A stretch of 64,000 nt of DNA from Verrucomicrobiota bacterium (GTDB lineage Bacteria > Verrucomicrobiota > Verrucomicrobiia > Verrucomicrobiales > Akkermansiaceae), in assembly GCA_017301995.1 (NCBI GenBank), contig JAFLEH010000015.1, forward strand, positions 62,001-126,000. Reading direction: 5' to 3'. The position numbers and the translations under genes are program-made. How positions within the stretch are numbered: the stretch's first letter is position 1; the number at the start of each line of letters is the position of its first letter. A model generated the notes under the pieces. It was given only the letters and a program-made list of their open reading frames with translations, was not told the origin of the DNA and searched no databases. Positions 17,803 to 26,115 of this stretch are shown here, one piece after another.

Positions 17803-18231
17803 ATGCTCATTCCCGGAGGAAGTCACGCCGATCATCGCGGCACGATACGCTATGTGAACGAGTTCGATTTTGCGGGTGTAAGGCGGTTCTACGCAATCAC
17901 CCATCCGGATACGGGAATTGTGCGGGCATGGCAGGGTCATCGACTGGAGACCAAGTATTTCTTCGTTACCTCGGGAACGTTTGTGGTTTCCTGGGTTGAG
18001 ATCGACGACTGGGAAAGACCATCGGCTGAACTGCCGGTGTCCATGACGATTCTGACCGCCGATCAAAGTGGCATTCTGGTTGTGGCGCCGGGTCATGCCA
18101 ACGGCTTCCGGGCGCTTGAGGCTGACTCTACGATGGTGGTTTTCACGGACAGGACTCTGGAGGAAACGAAAAACGATGACTATCGCTGGGATCCCGGCTA
18201 CTTTGCGGGAGCCGGCATGTTGCTTGGGTAG
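17803..18231 (+). CDS. Cupin-fold sugar epimerase/isomerase-like protein (RmlC/WxcM-like)
   Basis: The 142-aa product reads as a single cupin barrel: DHRGTIRYVNEFDF, then RAWQGHRLETKYFFVTSGTFVV with the metal- or substrate-facing His, and VVAPGHANGFRALE as the second cupin motif. It resembles small dTDP-4-keto-sugar 3,5-epimerase/3,4-ketoisomerase-like proteins. It lies between CapE-like and CapF-like genes; since CapF already carries its own cupin, this one may be an accessory epimerase or serve a different sugar. The stop codon TAG falls inside the GGTAGGG end of a repeat element at 18227. Confidence 0.6.
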   Translation: MLIPGGSHADHRGTIRYVNEFDFAGVRRFYAITHPDTGIVRAWQGHRLETKYFFVTSGTFVVSWVEIDDWERPSAELPVSMTILTADQSGILVVAPGHANGFRALEADSTMVVFTDRTLEETKNDDYRWDPGYFAGAGMLLG

Positions 18232-18355
18232 GGTGGATCCGGCCTCGGTCCGCCGACTTGTCAGCCGGATGACGGAAGCGACTGGTTCAGCCGATGGCTC
18301 AGCCGCAAACCCAGGCCCAGCCAAAGTGGGCGCAGCAGGGCCGCCACGCCCTACC
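18227..18355. repeat. GGTAGGG-ended repeat element, diverged copy 5
   Basis: About 129 bp beginning GGTAGGGTGG and ending CCGCCACGCCCTACC. The ends are inverted relative to each other as in the 137-140-bp copies, but the interior is diverged. It supplies the stop codon of the cupin gene and the leader of the next gene. Confidence 0.5.
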
Positions 18356-18385
18356 ATCTCCATGACACATTCACCGATCAAACTG

Positions 18386-19516
18386 ATGAAAAAAATAGGT
18401 ATAACCGGCCAGGCCGGGTTTGTTGGAACCCATTTGTTCAATACGCTGGCCCATTTCCCCGAAGAATACGAGCGGGTTCCGTTTGATGATGCCTTTTTCG
18501 CCGACCAGGTCAGACTCGAAGAATTCGTCTCAGAATGCGATGTGATCGTTCACTTGGCAGCGATGAACCGGCACAATGACCCGCAGACGCTCTATGAAAC
18601 GAACCTCCGCTTGGTAAACCAGGTAATTGGGGCATGCGAGAAGACCGGTGCCAAGCCCCACATCCTGTTTTCATCGTCCACACAGGAGGAGCGGGACAAC
18701 CTCTACGGCAAATCGAAGCGGGAGGGACGCGAGCTGTTCGAGCAGTGGGCCCGGCGTGCTGGCGCTCGATTCACGGGACTCGTCATTCCCAACGTATTTG
18801 GACCGTTCGGACATCCCTATTACAACTCGGTGGTTGCGACATTCTGCCATCAACTTACCCATGGGGAACAACCGCGAATCGATGTGGACGGGGAGATCAA
18901 CCTGATCTACGTGGGGGACTTGGTAAGGGCCATTCTGGAAATGATTGGACAGGCTGCCGCAGGGGGAGATTGTGTCGAACGAGTGCAGGTTCCCCATCAG
19001 GCGACGATCCGTGTCACCGAACTGCTCTCGAAGCTCAGTGGGTTCAAGGAGGACTACTTTGACCGAGGTGTCTTCCCCGATCTTTCAGATCCGTTCGAAC
19101 GGGATCTGTTCAACACGTTTGTGTGCTACATTGATCACAAAGCTCTATATCCGGTTCCATTGAAGTTGCACACGGATGCCAGAGGGAGCTTTGTTGAGAC
19201 CGTCAAACTTAAGACTGGCGGACAGGTTTCTTTCTCCACTACGGTTCCGGGTGTCACGCGCGGCAACCACTACCACATCCGCAAAGCCGAGCGGTTTGCG
19301 GTGATCAGGGGAAAGGCCCGCATCGAGCTACGGCGGCTCGGGACCGATCAGATCATGAGCTTCGAACTAGACGGTGGCTCACCGTCCTATGTGGACATGC
19401 CGATCTGGCACGCCCACAACATCACCAATATCGGGAATGAGGACCTGTTCACGATCTTCTGGATCAGTGAGCACTATGATCCATCGGATCCCGACACTTA
19501 TTTTGAAACCGTCTAA
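18386..19516 (+). CDS. capF: Bifunctional CapF-like epimerase/reductase for UDP-L-FucNAc
   Basis: The 376-aa product has an SDR domain (GITGQAGFVGTHL at the start, YGKSK as YxxxK near residue 110) and, from about residue 252, a C-terminal cupin domain (KLHTDARGSFVETVK, RGNHYHIRKAERFAVI, MPIWHAHNITNIG). This two-domain order is that of CapF/WbjC, which epimerises C3 and reduces the C4 ketone of the CapE product to give UDP-2-acetamido-2,6-dideoxy-L-talose. The start ATG at 18386 begins the Rossmann strand; ATG at 18362 is in frame and also possible. It is followed 15 bp later by the CapG-like gene, so they are probably cotranscribed. Confidence 0.9.
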   Translation: MKKIGITGQAGFVGTHLFNTLAHFPEEYERVPFDDAFFADQVRLEEFVSECDVIVHLAAMNRHNDPQTLYETNLRLVNQVIGACEKTGAKPHILFSSSTQEERDNLYGKSKREGRELFEQWARRAGARFTGLVIPNVFGPFGHPYYNSVVATFCHQLTHGEQPRIDVDGEINLIYVGDLVRAILEMIGQAAAGGDCVERVQVPHQATIRVTELLSKLSGFKEDYFDRGVFPDLSDPFERDLFNTFVCYIDHKALYPVPLKLHTDARGSFVETVKLKTGGQVSFSTTVPGVTRGNHYHIRKAERFAVIRGKARIELRRLGTDQIMSFELDGGSPSYVDMPIWHAHNITNIGNEDLFTIFWISEHYDPSDPDTYFETV

Positions 19517-19531
19517 ATACCCAACAAAGTC

Positions 19532-20683
19532 ATGACAGAATCCAAAAGCAAGCTGAAAATCGTAACCGTCGTCGGCACCCGGCCCGAGATCATAAGGCTG
19601 TCGCGCACAATGGCGCTGCTCGATCAGCATCTGAACCAGGTGATTGTTCATACCGGCCAGAACTATGACTACGAATTGAATGAGATCTTCTGGCAGGAGC
19701 TGGAACTGAGGAAGCCGGACTACTTCCTGAATGTGGACGTATCCACATTGGGAGCCTCGGTTGGTGACATTATCCGGAAGAGCGAGGAGGTGCTTCGCAA
19801 GGAGCGGCCGGACGCGCTGCTTGTGCTGGGAGACACCAACTCGTGCCTGTCCGCCTACATGGCGAAGCGCCTCCATATTCCGATCTTCCACATGGAAGCG
19901 GGGAACCGGTGTTTCGATCAGAATGTTCCAGAGGAGACCAACCGCAGGATTATCGACCACCTGGCCGATTTCAACCTGGTCTATGCGGAGCACGCCCGCC
20001 GGCATTTGATCTCCGAGGGGATCCCTCACCGTCGGATCTACCTGACCGGAAGCCCGATGAAGGAGGTTCTCGATCACTACCGACCGAAGATTGACAAATC
20101 CACGGCCCTTCAGCAGTTGAACCTGGAACCGGGTGGGTACTTTCTAATCTCGACCCACCGTGAAGAGAATGTCGATCAACCGGACAACCTTGAGAGAATC
20201 CTCGCCGTTCTGAATCGTCTGGCCGAGACCTATGGACTACCGGTAATCGTATCCACCCATCCACGGACTCGCAAGCGGGTTGAGGCGTTGGCGGACTACA
20301 AGCCAAATTCCCTCATCCGCTTCATGAAGCCGTTCGGGTTCATCGATTATGTTCACCTGCAGCGGCACGCCAAATGCGTGGTTTCCGACTCGGGAACCAT
20401 TAGCGAGGAGTCGTCCATTCTCTCCTTCCCGGCCATCAGTCTCCGTCAAAGCATGGAGCGCCCCGAGGCGCAGGACGCCGGGACAATCATTCTGTCCGGT
20501 TTTGACTCGGAGGTGATCCTGCAGAGCATCGAACTGGTTGTCAGGGAGTTCGAGATGCGGGGCCCGTATCCGGCGATTGCGGCCGACTATTCGATCGACA
20601 ACACTTCATGGCGGGTGTTGAAGCTCATCATCGGCAACGCCCGCCTGAGCAACATTTGGGCAGGTGTCACCAACGGGCATTGA
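19532..20683 (+). CDS. capG: UDP-N-acetyl-sugar 2-epimerase, CapG/WbjD type
   Basis: The 383-aa product is a non-hydrolysing 2-epimerase family member: IVTVVGTRPEIIRLSR, VIVHTGQNYDYELN, LLVLGDTNSCLSAYMAKR, FHMEAGNRCFDQNVPEE, STHREENVD, and VVSDSGTISEESSILSFP. The GNRCFD...PEE variant and position after CapF indicate the CapG/WbjD step, conversion of UDP-L-TalNAc-type intermediate to UDP-L-FucNAc. Length is normal for the family. It is distinct from the WecB-like epimerase at 13065, where the equivalent segment is GLRSGDRTMPEE. Confidence 0.9.
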   Translation: MTESKSKLKIVTVVGTRPEIIRLSRTMALLDQHLNQVIVHTGQNYDYELNEIFWQELELRKPDYFLNVDVSTLGASVGDIIRKSEEVLRKERPDALLVLGDTNSCLSAYMAKRLHIPIFHMEAGNRCFDQNVPEETNRRIIDHLADFNLVYAEHARRHLISEGIPHRRIYLTGSPMKEVLDHYRPKIDKSTALQQLNLEPGGYFLISTHREENVDQPDNLERILAVLNRLAETYGLPVIVSTHPRTRKRVEALADYKPNSLIRFMKPFGFIDYVHLQRHAKCVVSDSGTISEESSILSFPAISLRQSMERPEAQDAGTIILSGFDSEVILQSIELVVREFEMRGPYPAIAADYSIDNTSWRVLKLIIGNARLSNIWAGVTNGH

Positions 20684-20800
20684 GGTGTATGGACATTGGT
20701 AGGAACGGTTTCTCTTGACGAATCAACCGTCTGCCGGACCATTGTCTATAGGTTACAGATGTTCCACGCGAATTGTTAACTTCAGTAAAAATAGTGTCCT

Positions 20801-21937
20801 ATGGAAAAAGCCCTAATAGACCGTAACAACCATCTCAATCTCTTCAGATTGCTCTTTGCGCTTCAGGTAGTTTATGGGCATTCATGTCATTGGCTGGAAT
20901 TACCAACAGGTGGCTTGTTCCATACAGTAATGAAACTTTTTCCCGGTGTGCCTTTGTTCTTTATGGCATCTGGATTTCTTATTACGGATTCTTATATGAA
21001 TTCGGCAACACTCCGTGACTTTTACTTGAAAAGAGTGTTGCGCATATATCCAGCGCTGCTTGTCAATATTTTGGTTCTTGAGGTCGCCATGTTGATCGGG
21101 GACAACATGTCGGAGAACGGTGTCTCGATTTTTAGATACGGGATCTATTTTGTAGTGTATGTACTTACCGCGTCCAGCGGCATTGCATCGGCCGTAATAG
21201 GTATTGAGCCTTCGTCCATGTATCAGTTTAGTGGCTTCTTTGGCGCGTATCCGAGCGGCGTTCTTTGGACACTAACTGTAGAACTCAGCTTCTATTTGCT
21301 AATTCCGGCTCTCCTTGCAACAGTCAATAAAGGTAGCCGCTTTAGAAACACGGCACTACTGGCATTCGTCGCCATATCCTTGGCGATGTCAAGTCAGCTA
21401 TCTTATGAGTACTACTCGAGCGGAAAGTTCCAAAGGCTGATTGGAATATCTGTTTTCCCGTATTTTTGGATTTTTGGAATTGGGATCTTTATGCGTCTAT
21501 ATTGGGCTAAGGTGAAAACATTTATTGTTGGCAAAGGAACTGGATATCTAGGCATCTATCTTGCGTATTGTTTTGGCCTGCACTGCCTGCTGGGAGGAAC
21601 TGAGAGTTATCTCGCAAAACTTGCTCCTACAACGGCTGTTCAGATCGTTCTGCTTGCGCTTGCAATGTTCAGTATGGCATTCTCGTACACCAAGCTGAAA
21701 ATCATTAGAAAGCTAGATCTTTCGTACAGTACCTACCTATTCCACATGCTTGTCGTGCAGACTTTGCTCGGGCTCGGGTACAAGAAGGATCCATATCTCT
21801 ATGTTGTGGTCGTCATTGTGACCTTTGTGATTGCGTATCTCTCGTGGACCTTTGTTGAGAAGCCAATCTTGAGCTTGAAGGGGCGCTTGAGCATGATTTT
21901 GGATCGCGCTAGGGCCTGTGACTTTAATCTCAAGTAG
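20801..21937 (+). CDS. Membrane O-acyltransferase (acyltransferase 3/OafA-like)
   Basis: The 378-aa product has about ten membrane helices and the acyltransferase-3 signature: NHLNLFRLLFALQVVYGHSCHW with the catalytic-type His, PLFFMASGFLITDSY, and the R/K-rich LKRVLRIYPALLV motif. It likely O-acetylates a sugar of the polymer. The gene is more AT-rich than the CapG-like gene upstream. The 117-bp gap before it contains no repeat element; no clear promoter was found. Confidence 0.85.
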   Translation: MEKALIDRNNHLNLFRLLFALQVVYGHSCHWLELPTGGLFHTVMKLFPGVPLFFMASGFLITDSYMNSATLRDFYLKRVLRIYPALLVNILVLEVAMLIGDNMSENGVSIFRYGIYFVVYVLTASSGIASAVIGIEPSSMYQFSGFFGAYPSGVLWTLTVELSFYLLIPALLATVNKGSRFRNTALLAFVAISLAMSSQLSYEYYSSGKFQRLIGISVFPYFWIFGIGIFMRLYWAKVKTFIVGKGTGYLGIYLAYCFGLHCLLGGTESYLAKLAPTTAVQIVLLALAMFSMAFSYTKLKIIRKLDLSYSTYLFHMLVVQTLLGLGYKKDPYLYVVVVIVTFVIAYLSWTFVEKPILSLKGRLSMILDRARACDFNLK

Positions 21938-22052
21938 GCTTTGTACAGTATCCCGAAGCCCCAAAATCTCCAAAGGTGATAAAGGTCTTTGTTGTCATTC
22001 GCGAGGAGGATCCCCTTGGGGTGGCGCCGGACGAGGAAACGCGGGTAACCGA

Positions 22053-22060
22053 CCTGAGAG
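22053..22060. repeat. Left copy of IS66 target-site duplication
   Basis: CCTGAGAG directly precedes the left inverted repeat and recurs at 24512-24519. Eight bases is the usual duplication length of IS66 elements. Confidence 0.9.
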
Positions 22061-22081
22061 GTAAGCGGTCAACAGAACCCC
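22061..22081 (+). repeat. IS66 left terminal inverted repeat
   Basis: GTAAGCGGTCAACAGAACCC(C) pairs with the reverse complement of 24491-24511, with three mismatches over 21 bases. GTAAGC at the tip is characteristic of IS66 ends. Confidence 0.9.
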
Positions 22082-22121
22082 ACTATCCTGCATCGGCGTT
22101 TTGTGCGTAGGATGGCCTCCT

Positions 22122-22487
22122 ATGCAAACCAACTCCGACCCATCCACCGGCATCATCATCAAGTCCGACCGCAGCGGGCGCGTCCGCTATACCGACGAGT
22201 TCAAGCGGGAGGTTCTCGCCGCCTATGAATCCAGCAGCCTGAGCGGCCCCGACTTCGCCCGCCAGTGCGGAGTGAAGTATCCGACACTGGCCGCGTGGGT
22301 CTCGTCCCACAGGCGTGGCAGGCAGCTTGCCGCCGGGAAGACCAATCCGACCTTCCTCATTGCCGAGGTGGCATCGTCCGCCGAGCCGTCAGCGCTTGAG
22401 ATCCGGGCCCCCGGCGGCGCGGTTGCCCGCGTCTCGGATGCCGTGCAAGTCCGCTTGCTTGCCGCGCTGCTCCAACACCTTTCCTGA
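22122..22487 (+). CDS. tnpA: IS66 accessory protein TnpA
   Basis: The 121-aa product has an N-terminal helix-turn-helix of the transposase-8/IS66 TnpA type: VRYTDEFKREVLAAYESS, then FARQCGVKYPTLAAWV. The C-terminal half (LEIRAPGGAVARVSD) matches the usual TnpA tail. It is needed with TnpB and TnpC for IS66 transposition. ATG at 22122 is chosen; upstream TTG in frame gives no extra homology. Confidence 0.85.
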   Translation: MQTNSDPSTGIIIKSDRSGRVRYTDEFKREVLAAYESSSLSGPDFARQCGVKYPTLAAWVSSHRRGRQLAAGKTNPTFLIAEVASSAEPSALEIRAPGGAVARVSDAVQVRLLAALLQHLS

Positions 22488-22498
22488 AACCCGCCGCC

Positions 22499-22852
22499 AT
22501 GCTTACCTTCAACGGCAACCTCAAGGTCTATGTCGCCCTCGAACCCTGTGACATGCGCAAGAGCTTCAACACGCTCTCCGCTCTGGTGCGCAACCACCTC
22601 GCGCTCGATCCGCTCAGCGGCGCGGCCTTCCTTTTCACCAACAAATCCCGCCGCCTCATCAAGATCCTCTATTTCGACGGCACCGGATACTGGGTGGTGG
22701 CCAAGCGGCTCGAAAAGGGCACTTTCAGTTGGCCCAGGGACATCGGCGGGCAGCGGCGCAAGCTCGTGCTCAAGCCCACCGCCCTGGCCATGCTCACCGA
22801 CGGCATCGACCTGCGCGACGGCTTGCAACGGCCTTGGTATGAACTTCAATAA
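22499..22852 (+). CDS. tnpB: IS66 accessory protein TnpB
   Basis: The 117-aa product (normal length) carries the family's landmarks VYVALEPCDMRKSFNTLSALV, FLFTNKSRRLIKILYFDGTGYW and KRLEKGTFSWP. It starts 11 bp after tnpA and is presumably cotranscribed. TnpB is an accessory factor essential for IS66 movement though its biochemical role is not settled. Confidence 0.93.
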   Translation: MLTFNGNLKVYVALEPCDMRKSFNTLSALVRNHLALDPLSGAAFLFTNKSRRLIKILYFDGTGYWVVAKRLEKGTFSWPRDIGGQRRKLVLKPTALAMLTDGIDLRDGLQRPWYELQ

Positions 22853-22896
22853 ATATAACTTCCCCGCCATATCATGGCACGCGTTCTGCTATACGC

Positions 22897-24453
22897 GGAA
22901 ACATCAAGACGCCCGAAGAACAGATTGCCCTGCTGACCGCGAAAGTCGCTTCCCTCGAAGCGGAACTCGCCATCCAGAAAGGTATCGTCGCCGCCCTGCT
23001 CAAACGCCTCTACGGTCCCAGAAGCGAGAAGATGGACCACCACCAGCTCCTCATGGAGTTCCTTGGCGAAGAGGCGAAAAAAGCCGAAGCCGCCGCTCCC
23101 GCGGACCCAGGACCGGCGGCTGAGATCTCCAAGCCCCGCGCGCGGCGCTCCAACAAACTCAGCGAGTCCCTCAAGGGCCTGCCCACCGTCGTGCGCGAGA
23201 TCGTCCACCCGGACGTGCTCGCCGCCCCCGGCGAGTTCCGCTTGTTGGGTGAAGAGGTCAGCGAGCGTCTTCATGTCAAGCCGTCCGCCTTCACCCTTGA
23301 AATCATCAGGCGCCTCACCCATGTGCGCAAAGACGGGATCGACGCGGTTCCCGTCACCGCCCCGCTGGCTCCCTGCCTGCTCCCCGGCAGCGTGCTGACG
23401 CCTTCGCTCGGAGCCTATCTGCTCACCCGGAAGTTCTGCTATCACAGCACCTTCTACCGCGAGCAGTGGAAGCTCAAGGCCGGCCACGGCATCGAGCTGA
23501 CCCGCAACCTCATGTGCTCCTGGCACGACCATCTCGCCGAGCGCCTCCTGCCGCTCCACCAACTCATCGCCGCACGTATCCGCCGCTCCGATTACATCAG
23601 GGTCGATGAGACTCCGGTCCGATGTCTCGAGCCCGGCAGCGGAAAAACCGCGTCGGGCTACTTCTGGGTCTATCACCATGACGAACACGGGGTGCTTTTC
23701 GACTGGCACACAAGCCGCGCCAACACCTGCATGGACAACATTCTCATTGGAGAGGAGGGCGACACCCCGTTCCACGGGTATCTTCAGAGCGACGGCCTGC
23801 GCGCCTACCGCACCTTTATCAACCGCCACCCTGACCAGGTCCTCGTTCCCGTGTCCTGCCTTGCCCACATCGCACGCAAGTTCAAGGAAACCCGCTCGGA
23901 ATTTCCGCGCATCGGCGCGCGCGTCCTGCTGCTTATCGGCGAAATCTACCAGGTCGAAAAACGGATGGACGCCCGGGACGCCCACCCGCTTGACCGCCAG
24001 CGCGTCCGCTGGCTCGAATCGAGGAAACCCTACGACCATCTTCGCAAGCTCGTGCGGCGGGTGATCCGCTTCCGCGGCATCACCCCAGGCAGCGGCTTTT
24101 ACAAAGCCCTCCACTACGCCATCGAACAACTGCCCCACCTCGAACCCTGCTTCCTGGACGGCCAGATCCGCTTCGACAACAACCGGACCGAAAACGCCAT
24201 CCGGCCCACCAAGCTCGGACACAAGAATTGGATGTTCATCGGCGGGGAGCACACCGGTTGGCGCAGCGCGGTCATCTACACCTTCGTCGAGCAGGTGCGC
24301 CGCCACGGTGCCGACCCGTTCGCCTACTTCGAGTGGGTCTTTGAAAAGCTGACGCACAACCCGCCGCCGGAGCAACTCGCCGCCCTGCTGCCGTGCGAAT
24401 GGATCAAGGCCCGTTCCACCGCCCTCCGGACCGCGGAAGCCCGTATCGCATAG
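22897..24453 (+). CDS. tnpC: IS66 transposase TnpC, start codon uncertain
   Basis: DDE transposase. The conserved N-terminal coiled coil (QIALLTAKVASLEAELAIQ) and the LLKRLYGPRSEKMD zinc/leader region are encoded upstream of the first in-frame ATG at 23032, back to about 22897. No ATG, GTG or TTG precedes them in frame, so translation must begin at a rare codon such as ATC/ATT, through coupling with tnpB, or the start has been lost. From 23032 the protein is 473 aa. Catalytic residues lie in RVDETPV (first Asp), LQSDGLRAY (second Asp) and FDNNRTENAIRP (Glu), all intact. The C-terminal IS66 domain is complete. Confidence 0.85.
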   Translation, partial: GNIKTPEEQIALLTAKVASLEAELAIQKGIVAALLKRLYGPRSEKMDHHQLLMEFLGEEAKKAEAAAPADPGPAAEISKPRARRSNKLSESLKGLPTVVREIVHPDVLAAPGEFRLLGEEVSERLHVKPSAFTLEIIRRLTHVRKDGIDAVPVTAPLAPCLLPGSVLTPSLGAYLLTRKFCYHSTFYREQWKLKAGHGIELTRNLMCSWHDHLAERLLPLHQLIAARIRRSDYIRVDETPVRCLEPGSGKTASGYFWVYHHDEHGVLFDWHTSRANTCMDNILIGEEGDTPFHGYLQSDGLRAYRTFINRHPDQVLVPVSCLAHIARKFKETRSEFPRIGARVLLLIGEIYQVEKRMDARDAHPLDRQRVRWLESRKPYDHLRKLVRRVIRFRGITPGSGFYKALHYAIEQLPHLEPCFLDGQIRFDNNRTENAIRPTKLGHKNWMFIGGEHTGWRSAVIYTFVEQVRRHGADPFAYFEWVFEKLTHNPPPEQLAALLPCEWIKARSTALRTAEARIA

Positions 24454-24490
24454 GAGCCATAGCTCCCGCATCTATGGCAAAAATGCGAGA

Positions 24491-24511
24491 GGTGCTCTGT
24501 TGAGCGCTTAC
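24491..24511 (-). repeat. IS66 right terminal inverted repeat
   Basis: Reads GGTGCTCTGTTGAGCGCTTA(C); its reverse complement starts GTAAGCGCTCAACAGAG and matches the left end at 22061. Confidence 0.9.
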
Positions 24512-24519
24512 CCTGAGAG
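24512..24519. repeat. Right copy of IS66 target-site duplication
   Basis: CCTGAGAG, identical to 22053-22060 on the other side of the element. Confidence 0.9.
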
Positions 24520-24637
24520 GATTTTGCCATGGATGGTTCACGCGGGATATCATCTGGGTGTTTGCGGGTCAGCGGCATTTGTAGCCCCACCTGCCTCCGC
24601 GCTTGGACAATAAGTTGTCGGTTACGGCTCGATCATC

Positions 24638-25873
24638 ATGACCGTCCTGCAGGTTTTCAACGAATACCGGCAAAAAGGGGGTGAGGAGCTGTGGGCGGAC
24701 ATGTTGCCGGGCCTGGCGGCCCCCGAGGTCGTCATCCACGACCTACGCTTCCGTAGCGAGGATTGGCTGGGGGCGGGAGCGCCCTCGAAGTTGCGCCAGA
24801 TTCGCCTGATGGGGGACAATCCGGAGGCGCGCCAACGGCTGAGGGAGTGCGTTTCGGACCTGCGTCCCGATGTACTTCTGTTCCACAATCTCATTCCGGT
24901 AGCATCCTTGGGGCTTTACGACGAGGCGCTCAGGCTGGGTCTGCCGGTGCTGCAATATCTCCATAATTTCCGCCCCTTCAGCCCGTCCGGCACGCTGTGG
25001 GTCGGCCAGAAGGTGAACGAGGCGGCACTGCACGGCAATCCGTTGCCTGAAATCCTGGCGGGCGCTTGGAACGGTTCGCGCGTCAAGACCGCGATTCTCG
25101 CTTGGCATCTTGCGCGGTTGCGCCGTTCGGGCGCTCTCGATGCCGTCAAGGCCTGGCTAGCGATTTCGCAGTTCATGCTTGGCAAGTTTGCCGCTGCGGG
25201 CATTCCAGCCGAGCGGCTGACGTCGCTGCGGCATTGCTGGGCGGGAGGCACCGCGGCCAGCAACTTCCCCGAAGACGAATATTATCTGTATCTCGGCCGG
25301 CTCTGCGAAGAAAAAGGGGTTGGAACCTTGCTTGCCGCCTGGACCAGACTGGCCGACATATCGGGCCGCCGGTGCCCTAAATTGGTGATAGCGGGGGAAG
25401 GCCCGATGGAGGAAGCCGTCCGGCGCGCCGCCGGAGAAAACCGACAAATCGAGTATGCCGGTTTTGTTTCGGGCGTCCGGAAGCGCGATCTGACAGCGGC
25501 CTGCCGTGCGTTGCTTGCGCCTTCCATTTGGTGGGAGCCCCTCGGCTTGATTATCTATGAAGCTTTTGCCGTCGGGTGTCCGGTCATATCGTCCGGGGCC
25601 GGAGGCATGGCCGAAACCGTCCGGGAAGGGGATACCGGATTTCTGCACTCCCCCGGTGATGTCGGTCAGCTTGCCAGCGCTGTCGCCCGCATGGAGGCCA
25701 TCGGCCGGGATGGGCGGCGGGCGATGGGCGAACGCGGCCGCCGCTGGCTGATCGAGAATGCCGGGGTCGGCAACTGGAAGGACGGGTTCGTAGGAGTTCT
25801 GCGGAGAGTGGCTGCCGGGGGCGGGGCGCGAGCGGGCAGCCCGCCCGATGCGGTTCGGGTAACCGGAGGATAG
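24638..25873 (+). CDS. Glycosyltransferase family 4 protein
   Basis: The 411-aa product is a GT-B enzyme: MTVLQVFNEYRQKGGEELW at the acceptor side, LLFHNLIPVASLG, YLHNFRPFSPSGTLW as the family-4 acceptor loop, then the donor half with YLYLGRLCEEKGVGTLLAA, KLVIAGEGPMEEAVR and the E-x7-E region PSIWWEPLGLIIYEAFAVGCPVI. It transfers a sugar from an NDP donor to the growing repeat unit; donor unknown. It is the first glycan gene after the IS66 insertion, which may have separated it from its original promoter. Confidence 0.88.
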   Translation: MTVLQVFNEYRQKGGEELWADMLPGLAAPEVVIHDLRFRSEDWLGAGAPSKLRQIRLMGDNPEARQRLRECVSDLRPDVLLFHNLIPVASLGLYDEALRLGLPVLQYLHNFRPFSPSGTLWVGQKVNEAALHGNPLPEILAGAWNGSRVKTAILAWHLARLRRSGALDAVKAWLAISQFMLGKFAAAGIPAERLTSLRHCWAGGTAASNFPEDEYYLYLGRLCEEKGVGTLLAAWTRLADISGRRCPKLVIAGEGPMEEAVRRAAGENRQIEYAGFVSGVRKRDLTAACRALLAPSIWWEPLGLIIYEAFAVGCPVISSGAGGMAETVREGDTGFLHSPGDVGQLASAVARMEAIGRDGRRAMGERGRRWLIENAGVGNWKDGFVGVLRRVAAGGGARAGSPPDAVRVTGG

Positions 25874-26115
25874 GAATCCGTGCCTGTCATCTCGGCCGAC
25901 GGGCTTCCAGCCTGTCGTTTGCCTGGGGCGACGAGCAAGCTGGCAAGCGGGATTGCGGTCAACCATCACTGGCCGGATTCCTGATCTGGTGAATATGGTG
26001 CTGCTAGGTCGAGTTTCAAGTCTTCTGTCTTCTGTCTTGGAGCGGAGCGATCTTCTGTCTGAGCCGAAGGCTCGCTAGAAGACTTCTATTCCATCACAAC
26101 GTACCAGAGCCGAAG
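25874..26115. other. Intergenic gap with mixed short repeats
   Basis: No gene. It contains GGGCTTCCAGCCTGTC-type words near 25903 and, at 26018-26085, the second copy of the GTCTTCTGTCT element listed separately. Confidence 0.6.
26018..26085. repeat. GTCTTCTGTCT-type repeat, copy 2
   Basis: The words AAGTCTTCT...AGAAGACTT form inverted ends about 68 bp apart. Inside are tandem TCTTCTG heptamers, a GGAGCGGAGCG spacer, a second TCTTCTGTCT, and a small hairpin GAGCC-GAA-GGCTC. The inner part matches 5341-5379 in reverse orientation. The element ends some 30 bp before the start codon at 26116. Confidence 0.65.

Larger units (their letters stand above)
22061..24511 (+). mobile_element. IS66-family insertion sequence, complete
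   Basis: A 2451-bp element bounded by imperfect 21-bp terminal inverted repeats beginning GTAAGCG, carrying tnpA, tnpB and tnpC in the standard order and flanked by an exact 8-bp duplication CCTGAGAG. Ends, gene order and duplication all agree, so the boundaries are secure. The exact duplication suggests insertion in place without later rearrangement. If one duplication copy and the IS are removed, the flanks join in an open frame of about 64 codons running from after a stop near 21930 to a TAG near 24584; whether that was a gene is unclear. Confidence 0.93.

Noticed and set aside
22846..24471. 541-aa minus-strand frame opposite the IS66 transposase
   Set aside because: Antisense shadow of tnpC, whose DDE motifs are clear on the plus strand.
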